A stretch of DNA of 64,000 nucleotides from Oceanobacillus halotolerans (GTDB lineage Bacteria > Bacillota > Bacilli > Bacillales > Amphibacillaceae): NCBI RefSeq assembly GCF_010993955.1, contig NZ_WIXL01000002.1, positions 124,001 to 188,000 on the forward strand, in the 5' to 3' direction. Shown one piece after another: positions 1-7,638 of the stretch. The notes under the pieces are model-generated. The model was given only the letters and a program-made list of their open reading frames with translations. It had not been told where the DNA came from and searched no databases. Every line of letters starts with the position of its first letter. Within the stretch, counting starts at the first letter, position 1. Made by a program: the position numbers and the translations under genes.

Positions 1-9
1 CCTATTCCA

Positions 10-447
10 TTAAGCTGTATAAACATCTACTTTTTGCATAACATCTCCATTTTTCATCTGTTTTACATATTCCATTCCAGAAGTGACTTGACCAAAAACA
101 GTGTGAACTCCATTTAGGTGTGGTTGCTCCTCATGAACAATAAAGAATTGGCAGCTCCCAGTATCCTTTCCAGCGTGTGCCATTGATAATGACCCTTCAA
201 CATGCTTATGTGGATTACCTTCTGTTTCACATTTAATTGTATATCCTGCATTTCCCGTACCATTTCCATTCGGGCATCCACCTTGGCTAACAAATCCATC
301 AATGACTCTATGGAATGTTAATCCATCATAAAATTTTTCGTTAGCTAGTTTTTCAAAGTTAGCAACTGTATTAGGTGCTTCATTTTCATATAAATCAAAT
401 TCAATCTTATTTCCATTTTCCATTAAAATATATCCTTTTTTAGCCAT
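10..447 (-). CDS. ppiB: Peptidyl-prolyl cis-trans isomerase, cyclophilin type
   Basis: Cytosolic cyclophilin of 145 residues that catalyses cis-trans isomerisation of X-Pro bonds during protein folding. The cyclophilin core is visible: [13 protein letters not shown] with the catalytic Arg, then GSCQFFI, then [10 protein letters not shown]. The position of the drug-binding Trp of eukaryotic cyclophilins is a His here, as is common in bacterial PpiB. The start is placed at MAKKGY because an AAAGGAG site lies about 8 nt upstream; an upstream in-frame ATG at 474 has no such site. It follows lysA on the same strand with a 64-bp gap and no clear terminator between, the same pairing as in B. subtilis. 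Family assignment is secure; its substrates are unknown. Confidence 0.95.
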   Translation of the reverse strand: MAKKGYILMENGNKIEFDLYENEAPNTVANFEKLANEKFYDGLTFHRVIDGFVSQGGCPNGNGTGNAGYTIKCETEGNPHKHVEGSLSMAHAGKDTGSCQFFIVHEEQPHLNGVHTVFGQVTSGMEYVKQMKNGDVMQKVDVYTA

Positions 448-511
448 TGCTGTTGCTCCTTTATATAAAATCATAGTTTATCATATCATGAACTTCTCTG
501 TAATAAAACCA

Positions 512-1816
512 TTACAAATAAGATAAGTCATTTTGCACGACATCTTTATATGTCTCACGGCGAACTACTTCTTTTGCTTGTCCATTTTCTACAAAAACGA
601 CAGATGCTTTTGGAAATCGATTATAATGACTTGCCATCGAATATCCATAAGCTCCTGTAGAGAAGACTGCAAGTATATCACCACTATCGACAGAAGGAAC
701 TGGTAAATCCCAAATGAGCATATCCCCTGATTCACAGGCTTTCCCAGCGACTGAGACTACTTCCGTGTTAGGTTGATCTGCCTTATTAGCTAAAACACCT
801 TCATATTTTGCCTCATATAAAGCAGGCCGTAAATTATCTGTCATACCACCATTCACCGAAATATAAGTGCGTACATCAGGTATATGCTTTTTAGCTCCTA
901 TTGTGTATAAAGTGATTCCAGCATTTCCAACAATAGAACGTCCTGGCTCAATCCAAATTTCTGGTATTGGAATATCAATCATACGGGAATAATTTTGTAC
1001 ATTTTCAACCAACGCTTCAACGTACTTATTGTATGGTAGTGGTTGATCATCTCCCGTATAACGAATTCCAAAACCACCACCTAAATTTAATACTTCTGGT
1101 ATAAAGCCAGTTTGTTCTTTCCATTCACCTAACTTTTCAAATAAACTCTCCGTTGCTTTAACAAAACGATCAGTCTCGAATATTTGTGATCCGATATGAC
1201 TATGCAACCCTTTAAAATGAATATGTTTTTGATTTCGTAGTTTTTGGAATGCTTCATCTGCCTGACCATTATTTAAATTAAATCCGAACTTGGAATCCTC
1301 GTTTCCTGTCATAATATAATGATGAGTTTTTGATTCAATTCCTGGTGTAACACGTATTAATACATCCATTTTCTTGTTATATTTTTCGAGTAGCTGTTGT
1401 AGCATTTCTATTTCTAGAAAATTATCAACTACAATACAACCAATATTATTTTCAACTGCCATTTTAAGTTCTTCATAGCTTTTATTGTTTCCATGTAAAT
1501 GAATTTTTTCAGTAGGAAAATCTGCTTGAAGCGCTGTAAAAAGCTCTCCTTCAGATACAACATCTAAGCTTAAGCCTTCCTGGTCTGCTATTTGAACCAT
1601 TGCAATAGAAGAAAATGCTTTACTTGCATAGGCAACTTGTGCTTTCACATTTAATTTCTTAAAGGGATCTACAAAGGAACGACAATTTTTTCGGATTATA
1701 TTTACATCATATACATATAGTGGTGTACCAAAATCACGCGCCAAATTAATGGTATCAAGACCGCCTACTGTTAAATGGCCTTTATCATTTACTTTAAATG
1801 GGTGGTTCTCTAACAT
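512..1816 (-). CDS. lysA: Diaminopimelate decarboxylase
   Basis: PLP enzyme that decarboxylates meso-diaminopimelate to L-lysine, the last step of lysine synthesis. It has 434 residues, the normal length. The PLP lysine is about K66 in VAYASKAF, followed by HSHIGSQI and the active-site GKACESGD motif with the Cys supplied across the dimer interface. An upstream in-frame ATG at 1843 exists, but GGAGGAG sits just before the ATG at 1816, so that start is preferred. In spore formers this gene also sets how much diaminopimelate stays available for cell wall and dipicolinate, which fits its place next to the spoVA genes. No lysine riboswitch is visible upstream. Confidence 0.96.
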   Translation of the reverse strand: MLENHPFKVNDKGHLTVGGLDTINLARDFGTPLYVYDVNIIRKNCRSFVDPFKKLNVKAQVAYASKAFSSIAMVQIADQEGLSLDVVSEGELFTALQADFPTEKIHLHGNNKSYEELKMAVENNIGCIVVDNFLEIEMLQQLLEKYNKKMDVLIRVTPGIESKTHHYIMTGNEDSKFGFNLNNGQADEAFQKLRNQKHIHFKGLHSHIGSQIFETDRFVKATESLFEKLGEWKEQTGFIPEVLNLGGGFGIRYTGDDQPLPYNKYVEALVENVQNYSRMIDIPIPEIWIEPGRSIVGNAGITLYTIGAKKHIPDVRTYISVNGGMTDNLRPALYEAKYEGVLANKADQPNTEVVSVAGKACESGDMLIWDLPVPSVDSGDILAVFSTGAYGYSMASHYNRFPKASVVFVENGQAKEVVRRETYKDVVQNDLSYL

Positions 1817-2022
1817 AACCTTAACTCCTCCGTCTATCGTCAAGCTGCATTTTCGCTATCATAACAAATGCAGTTCAAATAATACAAACACTTTATCACA
1901 TTGAATAAAAAAACAAAAGAATTTTGTCATAAAGTGTGAAAGACCAATATTTGACTGCTTTGGAAAAGATTATTACTTCTGCCTTACTCTAGTTTAAATG
2001 CACGGATGTAAAAAGATCATTT

Positions 2023-2315
2023 TTATTTTAAATAAGCATGTTTGTATCGTCTATTCTTCTTATTGTTGCGAAAGATATTGAGACATTGTAATACATACCA
2101 ATCTATACGGTTTAACCACCGTTTGGACATAGGTGAAAGTTGATAGTAGTTTTTAAACCCTTGTAATTTGCGGTTTAATCCTTCTATGAGATCTCCTATA
2201 TCTACATGTAATTTATGTCGTGGGATGTATAGTCTTTTATTTTCTTTCTCATTTTCTTCATTGCTTTCTTACTCGGAACATGATGCATGAAATAGAAGAT
2301 GTTTCGACTTCCCTT
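2023..2315 (-). pseudogene. Group II intron maturase, C-terminal remnant with frameshift
   Basis: Two reading frames together give a maturase tail. The first reads FMHHVPSKKAMKKMRKKIKD and stops after DINYM. The second picks up at PRHKLHVDIGDLIEGLNRKL and continues QGFKNYYQLSPMSKRWLNRI, then WYVLQCLNIFRNNKKNRRYK, ending in TAA at 2023-2025. The pattern GLNRKLQGFKNYY...W...RR is the X/thumb and C-terminal maturase region of bacterial group II intron proteins. A single shift near 2220 breaks the frame, and the catalytic RT motifs (YADD and neighbours) are absent, so the gene is dead. It belongs to the deleted intron described for 2023-2521. Confidence 0.7.
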
Positions 2316-2521
2316 ATTCCTCCTAGAGGGTTGTAATTGACAAGGCTGCAAGATTCACTTCATGTTACGACCTGCTAAGTTGCTCGCACTCTTTCAAGAG
2401 TTACTTTGTCACCAGGCTTCAACCTTAAGGTTTCTCCACCAGTTGCTCGTCAGTTACCGATCGTCTTGGCACTTACTTGGATTGGACTTTCACCAATTAG
2501 CAATCAACGCTTGTTGGGCAC
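2023..2521 (-). mobile_element. Internally deleted group IIC intron remnant
   Basis: On the minus strand a group II intron-like 5' end (GTGCCC, from 2521) is followed by domain-I-like RNA sequence: GGTGAAAGTCCAA, GTAAGTGCCAAGACGATC, GGTAACTGACGAGCAACTGG and GGAGAAACCTTAAGG down to about 2330. It then joins the 3' end of an intron-encoded reverse transcriptase/maturase (about 2315 to 2023). Everything between, meaning most of the RT domain, is gone, and no domain V/VI hairpin is visible after the ORF end. The 5' end lies just after the spoVAF terminator hairpin, which is where group IIC introns typically insert. The stretch 1817-2022 shows nothing recognisable. Assignment to class IIC rests on my recall of motif wording, not on an alignment. 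Confidence 0.72.
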
Positions 2522-2529
2522 TCATCTTT

Positions 2530-2572
2530 TTAAAAAGGGTTTATAGCTTGGAAAAAAGCTATAAACCCTTCT
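2530..2572 (-). terminator. Intrinsic terminator of the spoVA operon
   Basis: A perfect 15-bp stem (AAGGGTTTATAGCTT at 2535-2549 against 2556-2570) is followed on the minus strand by a T run. The TAG stop codon of spoVAF (2559-2561) lies inside the stem. The group II intron remnant starts about 14 bases after the stem. Confidence 0.88.
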
Positions 2573-4052
2573 TTTTGGAAGGCTGACTATAATTGTTCTT
2601 AGGGTGAACAATACTTGGTCTGCTATTGGACAGAGGTACGGGAATACGAATTAAAATGTGTAGAAATGCTTTTGCGTTAAATGGCAAAAACGGCCATAAA
2701 TATGGTGTTTTTAAAGACTTTAAGCTTGCTAAAAACAGAAAGTATATAGTAACACCAATTAGAAAGCCGTATATGCCAAATAGCCCTGTCACAATAAGAA
2801 GGATGATACGAACCAAACGATTTGCAACACTTAACTCATAACTAGGTGTTACATACGTTCCAATTGCACTTATCGCTATATATAAAATAGCTTCTGGGCT
2901 AAGCATACCTACCTGAATTGCAATTTCACCAATTAATACGGCTGCAATTAAGCCCATTGATGTTGCTAATGGGGTAGGTGTATGGATCGCCGCCATACGT
3001 AGGAATTCGATTCCCAAATCCGCTAATATAAGTTGTATGACGATTGGTATATTTCCCTCGTCGTTTGGTCCAATGAACGATAATGGTTGCGGTAATAAAG
3101 AAGGCTCCATTGTAAATAAAAGCCATAATGGTAATAAAAACATGGATGCTAAAATAGCTAGAAACCTTGTCCATCTAATAAATGTACCTATAGCAGGTGC
3201 TTGACGAAATTCTTCTGCATGTTGTAAATGATGAAAATAAGTAGTTGGTAAAATAATGACACTCGGTGATGTATCCACAATAATCAAAACATGTCCTTCC
3301 AATAAATGATTCGCAGCAACATCAGGTCTTTCCGTGTATCTTACAAACGGAAATGGGTTCCATCCACGCTGAACCAGAAATTCATCCAACGTTTTATCTG
3401 CCATCGCAATCCCATCAATTTCGATCGATTCAATTTCTTCCTTTATTAATTGAACCAAGCCATCATCGGCAATATCACTAACATAGCTTAGACAAACGTC
3501 TGTTTTTGAACGCTCTCCTACTTTAAGCATCTCATGACGTAATCGTTCATCTCGAATCCTTCTTCTTGTTAAAGCAGTGTTTTCAATAATATTTTCCGTA
3601 TATCCGTCACGGGAACCACGGACAACATGCTCTGTATCTGGCTCCTCTGGACTACGACCTGGATAACTCCTTACATCAACAACAAATGCTTGTTTTTCTC
3701 CATCAACAAAAACAATAATTAAACCAGAAAGCATTTGATCTACTGCTTCATCCATTGATTCAATGGCATTAACTTGTTGATGTACTAAACGATTTTCTAG
3801 AATTTCTGGTAATTTTTTTGAGTTCGATTCATGGTCATTAATTTCAATTAATTTTTCCATTAATTCTACAATAATCGCAGAATCACACAAACCAGTTAAA
3901 TAATATAGGTGTATTTTTTTCTTTAAAACAGTCAATTCTCGAGAACCAACATCAAAGGAAACATCTAGTCCTACTCGTTCCTGCATATATGCTTTGTTTT
4001 CTTGAATGGTTGGAGAAATTGCTGTGCTTTTTGTTTTTTTTCGTCTCAACAT
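2559..4052 (-). CDS. spoVAF: Stage V sporulation protein AF, GerA-type membrane protein
   Basis: About 497 residues. A soluble N-terminal half of roughly 280 residues contains the GerA A-subunit signature region (VDVRSYPGRSPEEPDTE, VVRGSRDGYTEN, NTALTRRRIRD). A C-terminal half with about five hydrophobic segments contains PTPLATSMGLIAAVLIGE. This is the SpoVAF/GerA family, inner spore membrane proteins linked to dipicolinate release and germination. The start at 4052 (MLRRKK) has GATGGAG upstream; an in-frame ATG at 4070 is also possible. In B. subtilis four or more genes lie between spoVAB and spoVAF; here only about 50 bp separates them. Its stop codon is embedded in the operon terminator. 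Confidence 0.92.
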   Translation of the reverse strand: MLRRKKTKSTAISPTIQENKAYMQERVGLDVSFDVGSRELTVLKKKIHLYYLTGLCDSAIIVELMEKLIEINDHESNSKKLPEILENRLVHQQVNAIESMDEAVDQMLSGLIIVFVDGEKQAFVVDVRSYPGRSPEEPDTEHVVRGSRDGYTENIIENTALTRRRIRDERLRHEMLKVGERSKTDVCLSYVSDIADDGLVQLIKEEIESIEIDGIAMADKTLDEFLVQRGWNPFPFVRYTERPDVAANHLLEGHVLIIVDTSPSVIILPTTYFHHLQHAEEFRQAPAIGTFIRWTRFLAILASMFLLPLWLLFTMEPSLLPQPLSFIGPNDEGNIPIVIQLILADLGIEFLRMAAIHTPTPLATSMGLIAAVLIGEIAIQVGMLSPEAILYIAISAIGTYVTPSYELSVANRLVRIILLIVTGLFGIYGFLIGVTIYFLFLASLKSLKTPYLWPFLPFNAKAFLHILIRIPVPLSNSRPSIVHPKNNYSQPSKKKGL

Positions 4053-4101
4053 AACACACTCCATCTTCACAAACTAAAATACAAGCGTAATTTTGAGTAA
4101 A

Positions 4102-4530
4102 TTATCGGACAAAAAATGTCCACTGAAATAGAGAACCAGTGATTTTTCCGAATACAATAGCCATAAATAACCAGACTATTTTGTCGTCTATTCCAATTCG
4201 TTTCGATAAAATTGGAAAAACATTTATCACTTCTGTTAAGGCTGCAGCAAGCATCCCATTAAAAATACCATGAAGCACACCCCAAATTATTAATAGTAAT
4301 TCAGGATGATTCCATGTAACATTCGTAAAAGATAAAAACGTTCCAAATATGGAACCTATTATGATGCACGCAGTATAAACTTTGATATATGCTTCTGATC
4401 TTGTTAATTGTATTAATCGAGGAATAATCCCTAACAATGTTAAAAATGCAACAAATCCAGCGCCCACCGCAAGACCACCAGCGAAACCGACTACTATTTC
4501 CACTCCGATTATAAGAAAATTACTTATCAT
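4102..4530 (-). CDS. spoVAB: Stage V sporulation protein AB
   Basis: Integral membrane protein of 142 residues with about four hydrophobic segments. The conserved GFAGGLAVGAGFVAFLTLLG and the following IPRLIQLTRS match SpoVAB. The SpoVA proteins form or assist the dipicolinate channel of the spore inner membrane; the exact role of AB is not settled. Its ATG overlaps the end of spoVAA by 11 bp, typical of translational coupling. The next gene in the usual order, spoVAC, is missing and spoVAF follows directly. Family assignment is confident from sequence and position. Confidence 0.9.
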   Translation of the reverse strand: MISNFLIIGVEIVVGFAGGLAVGAGFVAFLTLLGIIPRLIQLTRSEAYIKVYTACIIIGSIFGTFLSFTNVTWNHPELLLIIWGVLHGIFNGMLAAALTEVINVFPILSKRIGIDDKIVWLFMAIVFGKITGSLFQWTFFVR

Positions 4531-5125
4531 TTATCCTATTTTCATAATGGGTTAAGTATTGGTCTAAGTTTTGCTGGTAGTTAAAAATCTCAACTTCTAA
4601 TGGACTCGGCTCTTCATTAATACGTTTTTTAAACCAATGATTAAAAAACAGAACCATTCCAAGTCCAAGTCCTAAAGAATATGGTATTTGAATCCATAAT
4701 GGAAATTCTTCCTCTTTTCCGGTTAAAATATAATGAAGCTTTTGCTGGACTTCTTGCATACTGACATCATAATGGAAATTCATAATGGTCATAGCAGCCC
4801 CAATAAATAAAAGTAACCACACAGCGGATACAAGTAAGATGGAAGCATTTTTCTTCGTTCGATTGATTCGTACAACGGTGTGTGGGGGACCTACTAATTG
4901 TATTTCGATATTTGGAAATAAACGATTTAAATGGTCAATTATTAAAAAACTATCGATAACGACAATATTTTTGTCCTTTTTTGAGACCCGATAAATTGGT
5001 GTTTTTTCCAATTCTTCTTTTTGCAAGGATGTTGTTGAGATGAAGGCTAGATCCTTAAGGGTTAAGCTTTCATATTTTTGTTGCTCCACATTCTTTTTCA
5101 TACGTAAATAAACTATTTCTTTCAT
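4520..5125 (-). CDS. spoVAA: Stage V sporulation protein AA
   Basis: 201 residues, close to the usual 206. A soluble N-terminal part of about 95 residues starts MKEIVYLRMKKNVEQQ and runs to HTVVRINRTKK; two hydrophobic segments follow (SILLVSAVWLLLFIGAAM and IPYSLGLGLGMVLFFNHW). SpoVAA is a forespore membrane protein of the dipicolinate uptake system. The start at 5125 has AAAGGATG upstream; an ATG at 5188 would run through the candidate SigG promoter and is unlikely. It is the first gene of the operon. In B. subtilis it follows sigF closely, but here a 0.7-kb repeat element and a terminator lie between, so it probably depends on its own SigG promoter. Confidence 0.9.
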   Translation of the reverse strand: MKEIVYLRMKKNVEQQKYESLTLKDLAFISTTSLQKEELEKTPIYRVSKKDKNIVVIDSFLIIDHLNRLFPNIEIQLVGPPHTVVRINRTKKNASILLVSAVWLLLFIGAAMTIMNFHYDVSMQEVQQKLHYILTGKEEEFPLWIQIPYSLGLGLGMVLFFNHWFKKRINEEPSPLEVEIFNYQQNLDQYLTHYENRINDK

Positions 5126-5154
5126 GTGGATCCATCCTTTACACTGTTTGTAAT

Positions 5155-5184
5155 TAGTATTGGTTAAAACCATTATTTTTATCA
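5155..5184 (-). promoter_or_regulatory. Candidate SigG promoter of spoVAA
   Basis: Minus strand: TGATAA (5179-5184), 17 bp, then AATACTA (5155-5161). This is close to the SigG pattern (TGnATA, 17-18 bp, CATnnTA). Its place 30 bp upstream of the spoVAA start, just inside the edge of the inserted repeat element, fits forespore expression. Pattern match only. Confidence 0.5.
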
Positions 5185-5195
5185 GCATTTTTTAA

Positions 5196-5913
5196 GGTGG
5201 TTTTTTTAAAAGGATTGTAGCTTTCTAGTTCGAAACGTCATGCATATAAGATGTATTATGCGCAGTAGTTTAGCTTATGAATACTTCTACGGAAAAACAC
5301 TTCGCTTTCCGCGGGGGAGTGGTAAGCCTCCTCGGGCTATCGCCCTGTGGGGTCTCACCGATCTCCTACTTCCCGCAGGAGTCTCCGTGTTTTTCCTACG
5401 CTAGCTCGTGTTCGTGTTCTATTTCTTATTAATATCATCATTAATGCTAATACAATAGTTGATTGGAGCGTAGGACAGTCGACTCCTGCAGGAAAAGCAC
5501 GTGTCCAGACCTGAGCAGGAAGTGGTTTTGTTCCGATGTCTAGCTACAGCGCCTGCCCCCTCGAGGTCTTAAGTCAATCCTCTTTGTGGCAAAAAGCGCC
5601 ACACCGAGGCTCGGCTTAAGCTTGGCAGATAAGAAAAACTTTCTTACTTCATAAGTGCAACTAAGGCTTTCGCCACTCGGCGACAAGCCAAGTTTTCTAA
5701 TCGGGGGTGACCAAGGCACTTACGCTTTTCTATAGAGGAGGCTGAGGCCGTGCCTGCGGTAAAGAAGACACTGTGAAAACGTAAAGTTTGAACAGATGTC
5801 GCACTTATGCCCGTGGTGAAAGCGACTGTCCGAAGCGGAAATCAATGGCACCTTTTATTGCGCATTATATAGATTATGTACAGTAAAAAACAACAAAGTA
5901 TTCGAAAAGTGCC
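5196..5913. mobile_element. ORF-less MITE-like element, long copy 1
   Basis: 718 bp in the gap between sigF and spoVAA, visibly richer in G+C than its surroundings. Ends: left GGTGGTTTTTTTAAAAGG, right (reverse complement) GGCACTTTTCGAATACTTTG, the two end types shared by the family. Just inside both ends is ATTATGCGCAGTAG-like sequence. Inside: a palindromic module near 5288-5400 (GGAAAAACAC at 5291-5300 against GTGTTTTTCC at 5387-5396), a hairpin module near 5537-5735 (CTTAAGTCAATCCTC against GAGGCTCGGCTTAAG), and a third module near 5755-5840. Unlike the other long copies I see no matching 8-bp flanking repeat, so its ends may have been exchanged by recombination. No gene inside. Confidence 0.75.
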
Positions 5914-5932
5914 ATTAGAAAAAGGCTTTAAT

Positions 5933-5964
5933 TAAAAAAATCACCACATGAAGTGGTGATTTTT
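5933..5964 (-). terminator. Intrinsic terminator after sigF
   Basis: Stem AAATCACCAC (5938-5947) against GTGGTGATTT (5953-5962), followed by T-rich sequence on the minus strand, directly after the sigF stop codon. It should separate sigF transcription from the spoVA genes. Confidence 0.88.
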
Positions 5965-5965
5965 A

Positions 5966-6739
5966 TTAGACTTGATCCATTTTTAATTTAATATCCTCTA
6001 ATATTTTCTTTTCTAGTCTAGATACTTGTACCTGTGATATTCCTAACCGCTCCGCAACTTCTGATTGTGTCTTGTCTTTATAATACCGCAGATACACAAT
6101 TAAACGTTCTCGTTCAGTTAACCCTCGAATAGCTTCCTGTAAACTAATTTTATCAAACCATTTCGTATCGGTATCTGCGATTTGATCGATTAATGTAATT
6201 GGGTCGCCATCATTTTCAAATACAGTCTCATGAATGGAGTGAGGTGATTTTGCTGCTTCTTCAGCATGAACAACCTCTTCAGGTAAAATATCTAATGACT
6301 CCGCAATTTCATTAACAGTAGGTGATCGGCCAAGTTGTTTCGTCAACTCATCCTTTTTTTTGCGGATTTTGTTTCCAACTTCCTTAAGTGACCGACTTAC
6401 TTTTAAACTGCCATCATCACGTATAAAGCGTTGAATTTCACCAATGATCATTGGAACGGCATATGTTGAGAAGCGAACATCATAAGATAAGTCAAATTTA
6501 TCAATGGACTTAATTAAACCGATACTGCCAATTTGAAAAAGATCATCTGGATCATATCCACGATTCATAAACCGTTGCACAACAGACCAAACAAGCCGTA
6601 TATTCTTTTCTACCAATTTATCTCTAGCCTGTTTATCTCCATTCTGACTCTTCTTAATTAATTCCTTTACTTGATCATCTGTCAAGGTTTCATTCTGGCT
6701 ACTATGATGCTCCTGTTTCACATTAACATCCATAGGCAT
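5966..6739 (-). CDS. sigF: RNA polymerase sigma factor SigF
   Basis: Forespore-specific sigma-70 family factor, 257 residues. Region 2 is clear (IRLVWSVVQRFMNRGYDPDD, LFQIGSIGLIKSIDKFD, VRFSTYAVPMIIGEI), then region 3 (LGRSPTVNEIAESLDI) and region 4 with its helix-turn-helix (KDKTQSEVAERLGISQVQVS). It drives the first forespore genes after asymmetric division. Last gene of spoIIAA-spoIIAB-sigF, 2 bp after spoIIAB, so made at the same time as its anti-sigma factor. A second ATG two codons in (6733) is an equally possible start. A terminator follows directly. Confidence 0.97.
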   Translation of the reverse strand: MPMDVNVKQEHHSSQNETLTDDQVKELIKKSQNGDKQARDKLVEKNIRLVWSVVQRFMNRGYDPDDLFQIGSIGLIKSIDKFDLSYDVRFSTYAVPMIIGEIQRFIRDDGSLKVSRSLKEVGNKIRKKKDELTKQLGRSPTVNEIAESLDILPEEVVHAEEAAKSPHSIHETVFENDGDPITLIDQIADTDTKWFDKISLQEAIRGLTERERLIVYLRYYKDKTQSEVAERLGISQVQVSRLEKKILEDIKLKMDQV

Positions 6740-6741
6740 GC

Positions 6742-7182
6742 CTACTTACTTACCGTTTTTGATTTTGATAATTGTTTTCTCATATGAACAGTCGTACCTT
6801 CACCTTGAATCGAGATGATCTCTACGGAATCCATAAAATTTTCAATGATGGTAAAACCCATTCCAGATCTTTCTAGGTCTGGTTTCGACGTATACAATGG
6901 TTGTCTAGCCTCATCAATATTAGGGATTCCTATACCAGAATCTTTTATCGTAATATCTACTTCACCATCGTATAGTACACAAGAAATAGAGACAATGTGA
7001 TGGGGCTCGTTATTATATCCATGAATAATAGCGTTTGTTACTGCCTCAGATACAACTGTTTTAATTTCTGTTAACTCCTCCATCGTTGGATCTAATTGTG
7101 AAACAAATGAGGCTACCGTCACCCTAGCAAATGATTCATTCTGACTTACACTTGAAAACTCGACATGCATTTCGTTTTTCAT
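6742..7182 (-). CDS. spoIIAB: Anti-sigma F factor and serine kinase SpoIIAB
   Basis: 146-residue GHKL-type kinase that binds SigF and keeps it inactive, and that phosphorylates SpoIIAA. The nucleotide-binding boxes are visible: [11 protein letters not shown] (N box), DSGIGIPN (G1) and [15 protein letters not shown] (G2). Its ATG overlaps the TGA of spoIIAA (ATGA), so the two proteins are translationally coupled, which matters because their ratio decides when SigF is freed. Normal length, all key motifs intact. Confidence 0.97.
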   Translation of the reverse strand: MKNEMHVEFSSVSQNESFARVTVASFVSQLDPTMEELTEIKTVVSEAVTNAIIHGYNNEPHHIVSISCVLYDGEVDITIKDSGIGIPNIDEARQPLYTSKPDLERSGMGFTIIENFMDSVEIISIQGEGTTVHMRKQLSKSKTVSK

Positions 7183-7532
7183 GAAGCCACCCCCAACGTT
7201 TCTAATGCGTAGTCCTCTGTTTCTTCTTCTCGTACAATCTTAAATAAACCAGACATCTCAAACAATCGTTTAATTGGAGGAGAAACCGAGCAGACGACCA
7301 TTTCTCCTCCTAATTGTAAAACCTCTTTATATCTACCTAAAACAACACCTAATCCTGAACTATCCATAAATGTAACTTCTTCCAGATTTAAAATGACATG
7401 CTTCACTGGGTTTTTATACATTGTTTCTTTCCATTCATCCCGTAGTGCTTCTGATTCATGATGGTCTAGCTCACCAGACAAACGGACAACTAAAACATCT
7501 TTCCTAACATCAAAAATAGTTTGTAGACCCAT
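7179..7532 (-). CDS. spoIIAA: Anti-anti-sigma factor SpoIIAA
   Basis: 117-residue STAS-domain protein that, when unphosphorylated, pulls SpoIIAB off SigF. The phosphorylation site is Ser58 in [14 protein letters not shown], the same position as in B. subtilis. The start at 7532 (MGLQTIF) has GGGAGG 8 nt upstream; the reading frame stays open further upstream, but that part covers the SigH promoter and looks unlike protein. SpoIIE, which dephosphorylates it, is not in this window. First gene of the operon; dacF lies 106 bp upstream. Confidence 0.96.
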   Translation of the reverse strand: MGLQTIFDVRKDVLVVRLSGELDHHESEALRDEWKETMYKNPVKHVILNLEEVTFMDSSGLGVVLGRYKEVLQLGGEMVVCSVSPPIKRLFEMSGLFKIVREEETEDYALETLGVAS

Positions 7533-7568
7533 TTGCGTTTCCTCCCTACATATCTTTCTATTCACGTA

Positions 7569-7594
7569 ATTCGTGATGAAGGGGGTATATTCCT
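7569..7594 (-). promoter_or_regulatory. Candidate SigH promoter of the spoIIA operon
   Basis: Minus strand: AGGAATA (7588-7594), 15 bp, GAAT (7569-7572), resembling the SigH pattern AGGAWWT and GAAT. Just upstream are two sequences close to the Spo0A box TGTCGAA: AGGCGAA (7619-7625) and TGGCGAA (7649-7655). B. subtilis spoIIA is driven by SigH with Spo0A bound upstream, so the layout fits. Pattern match only. Confidence 0.5.
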
Positions 7595-7638
7595 GCTTCA
7601 TGACAAAACTAGAAGAACTTCGCCTGAAATCGTGAAAT

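Noticed and set aside
1817-1960. Lysine riboswitch upstream of lysA
   Set aside because: The stretch is AT-rich and short, and I see none of the conserved L-box helices.
2362-2586. 74-residue open frame on the plus strand
   Set aside because: It lies across the group II intron remnant and the spoVAF terminator on the opposite strand, has no protein-like composition or ribosome site, and is better explained by those.
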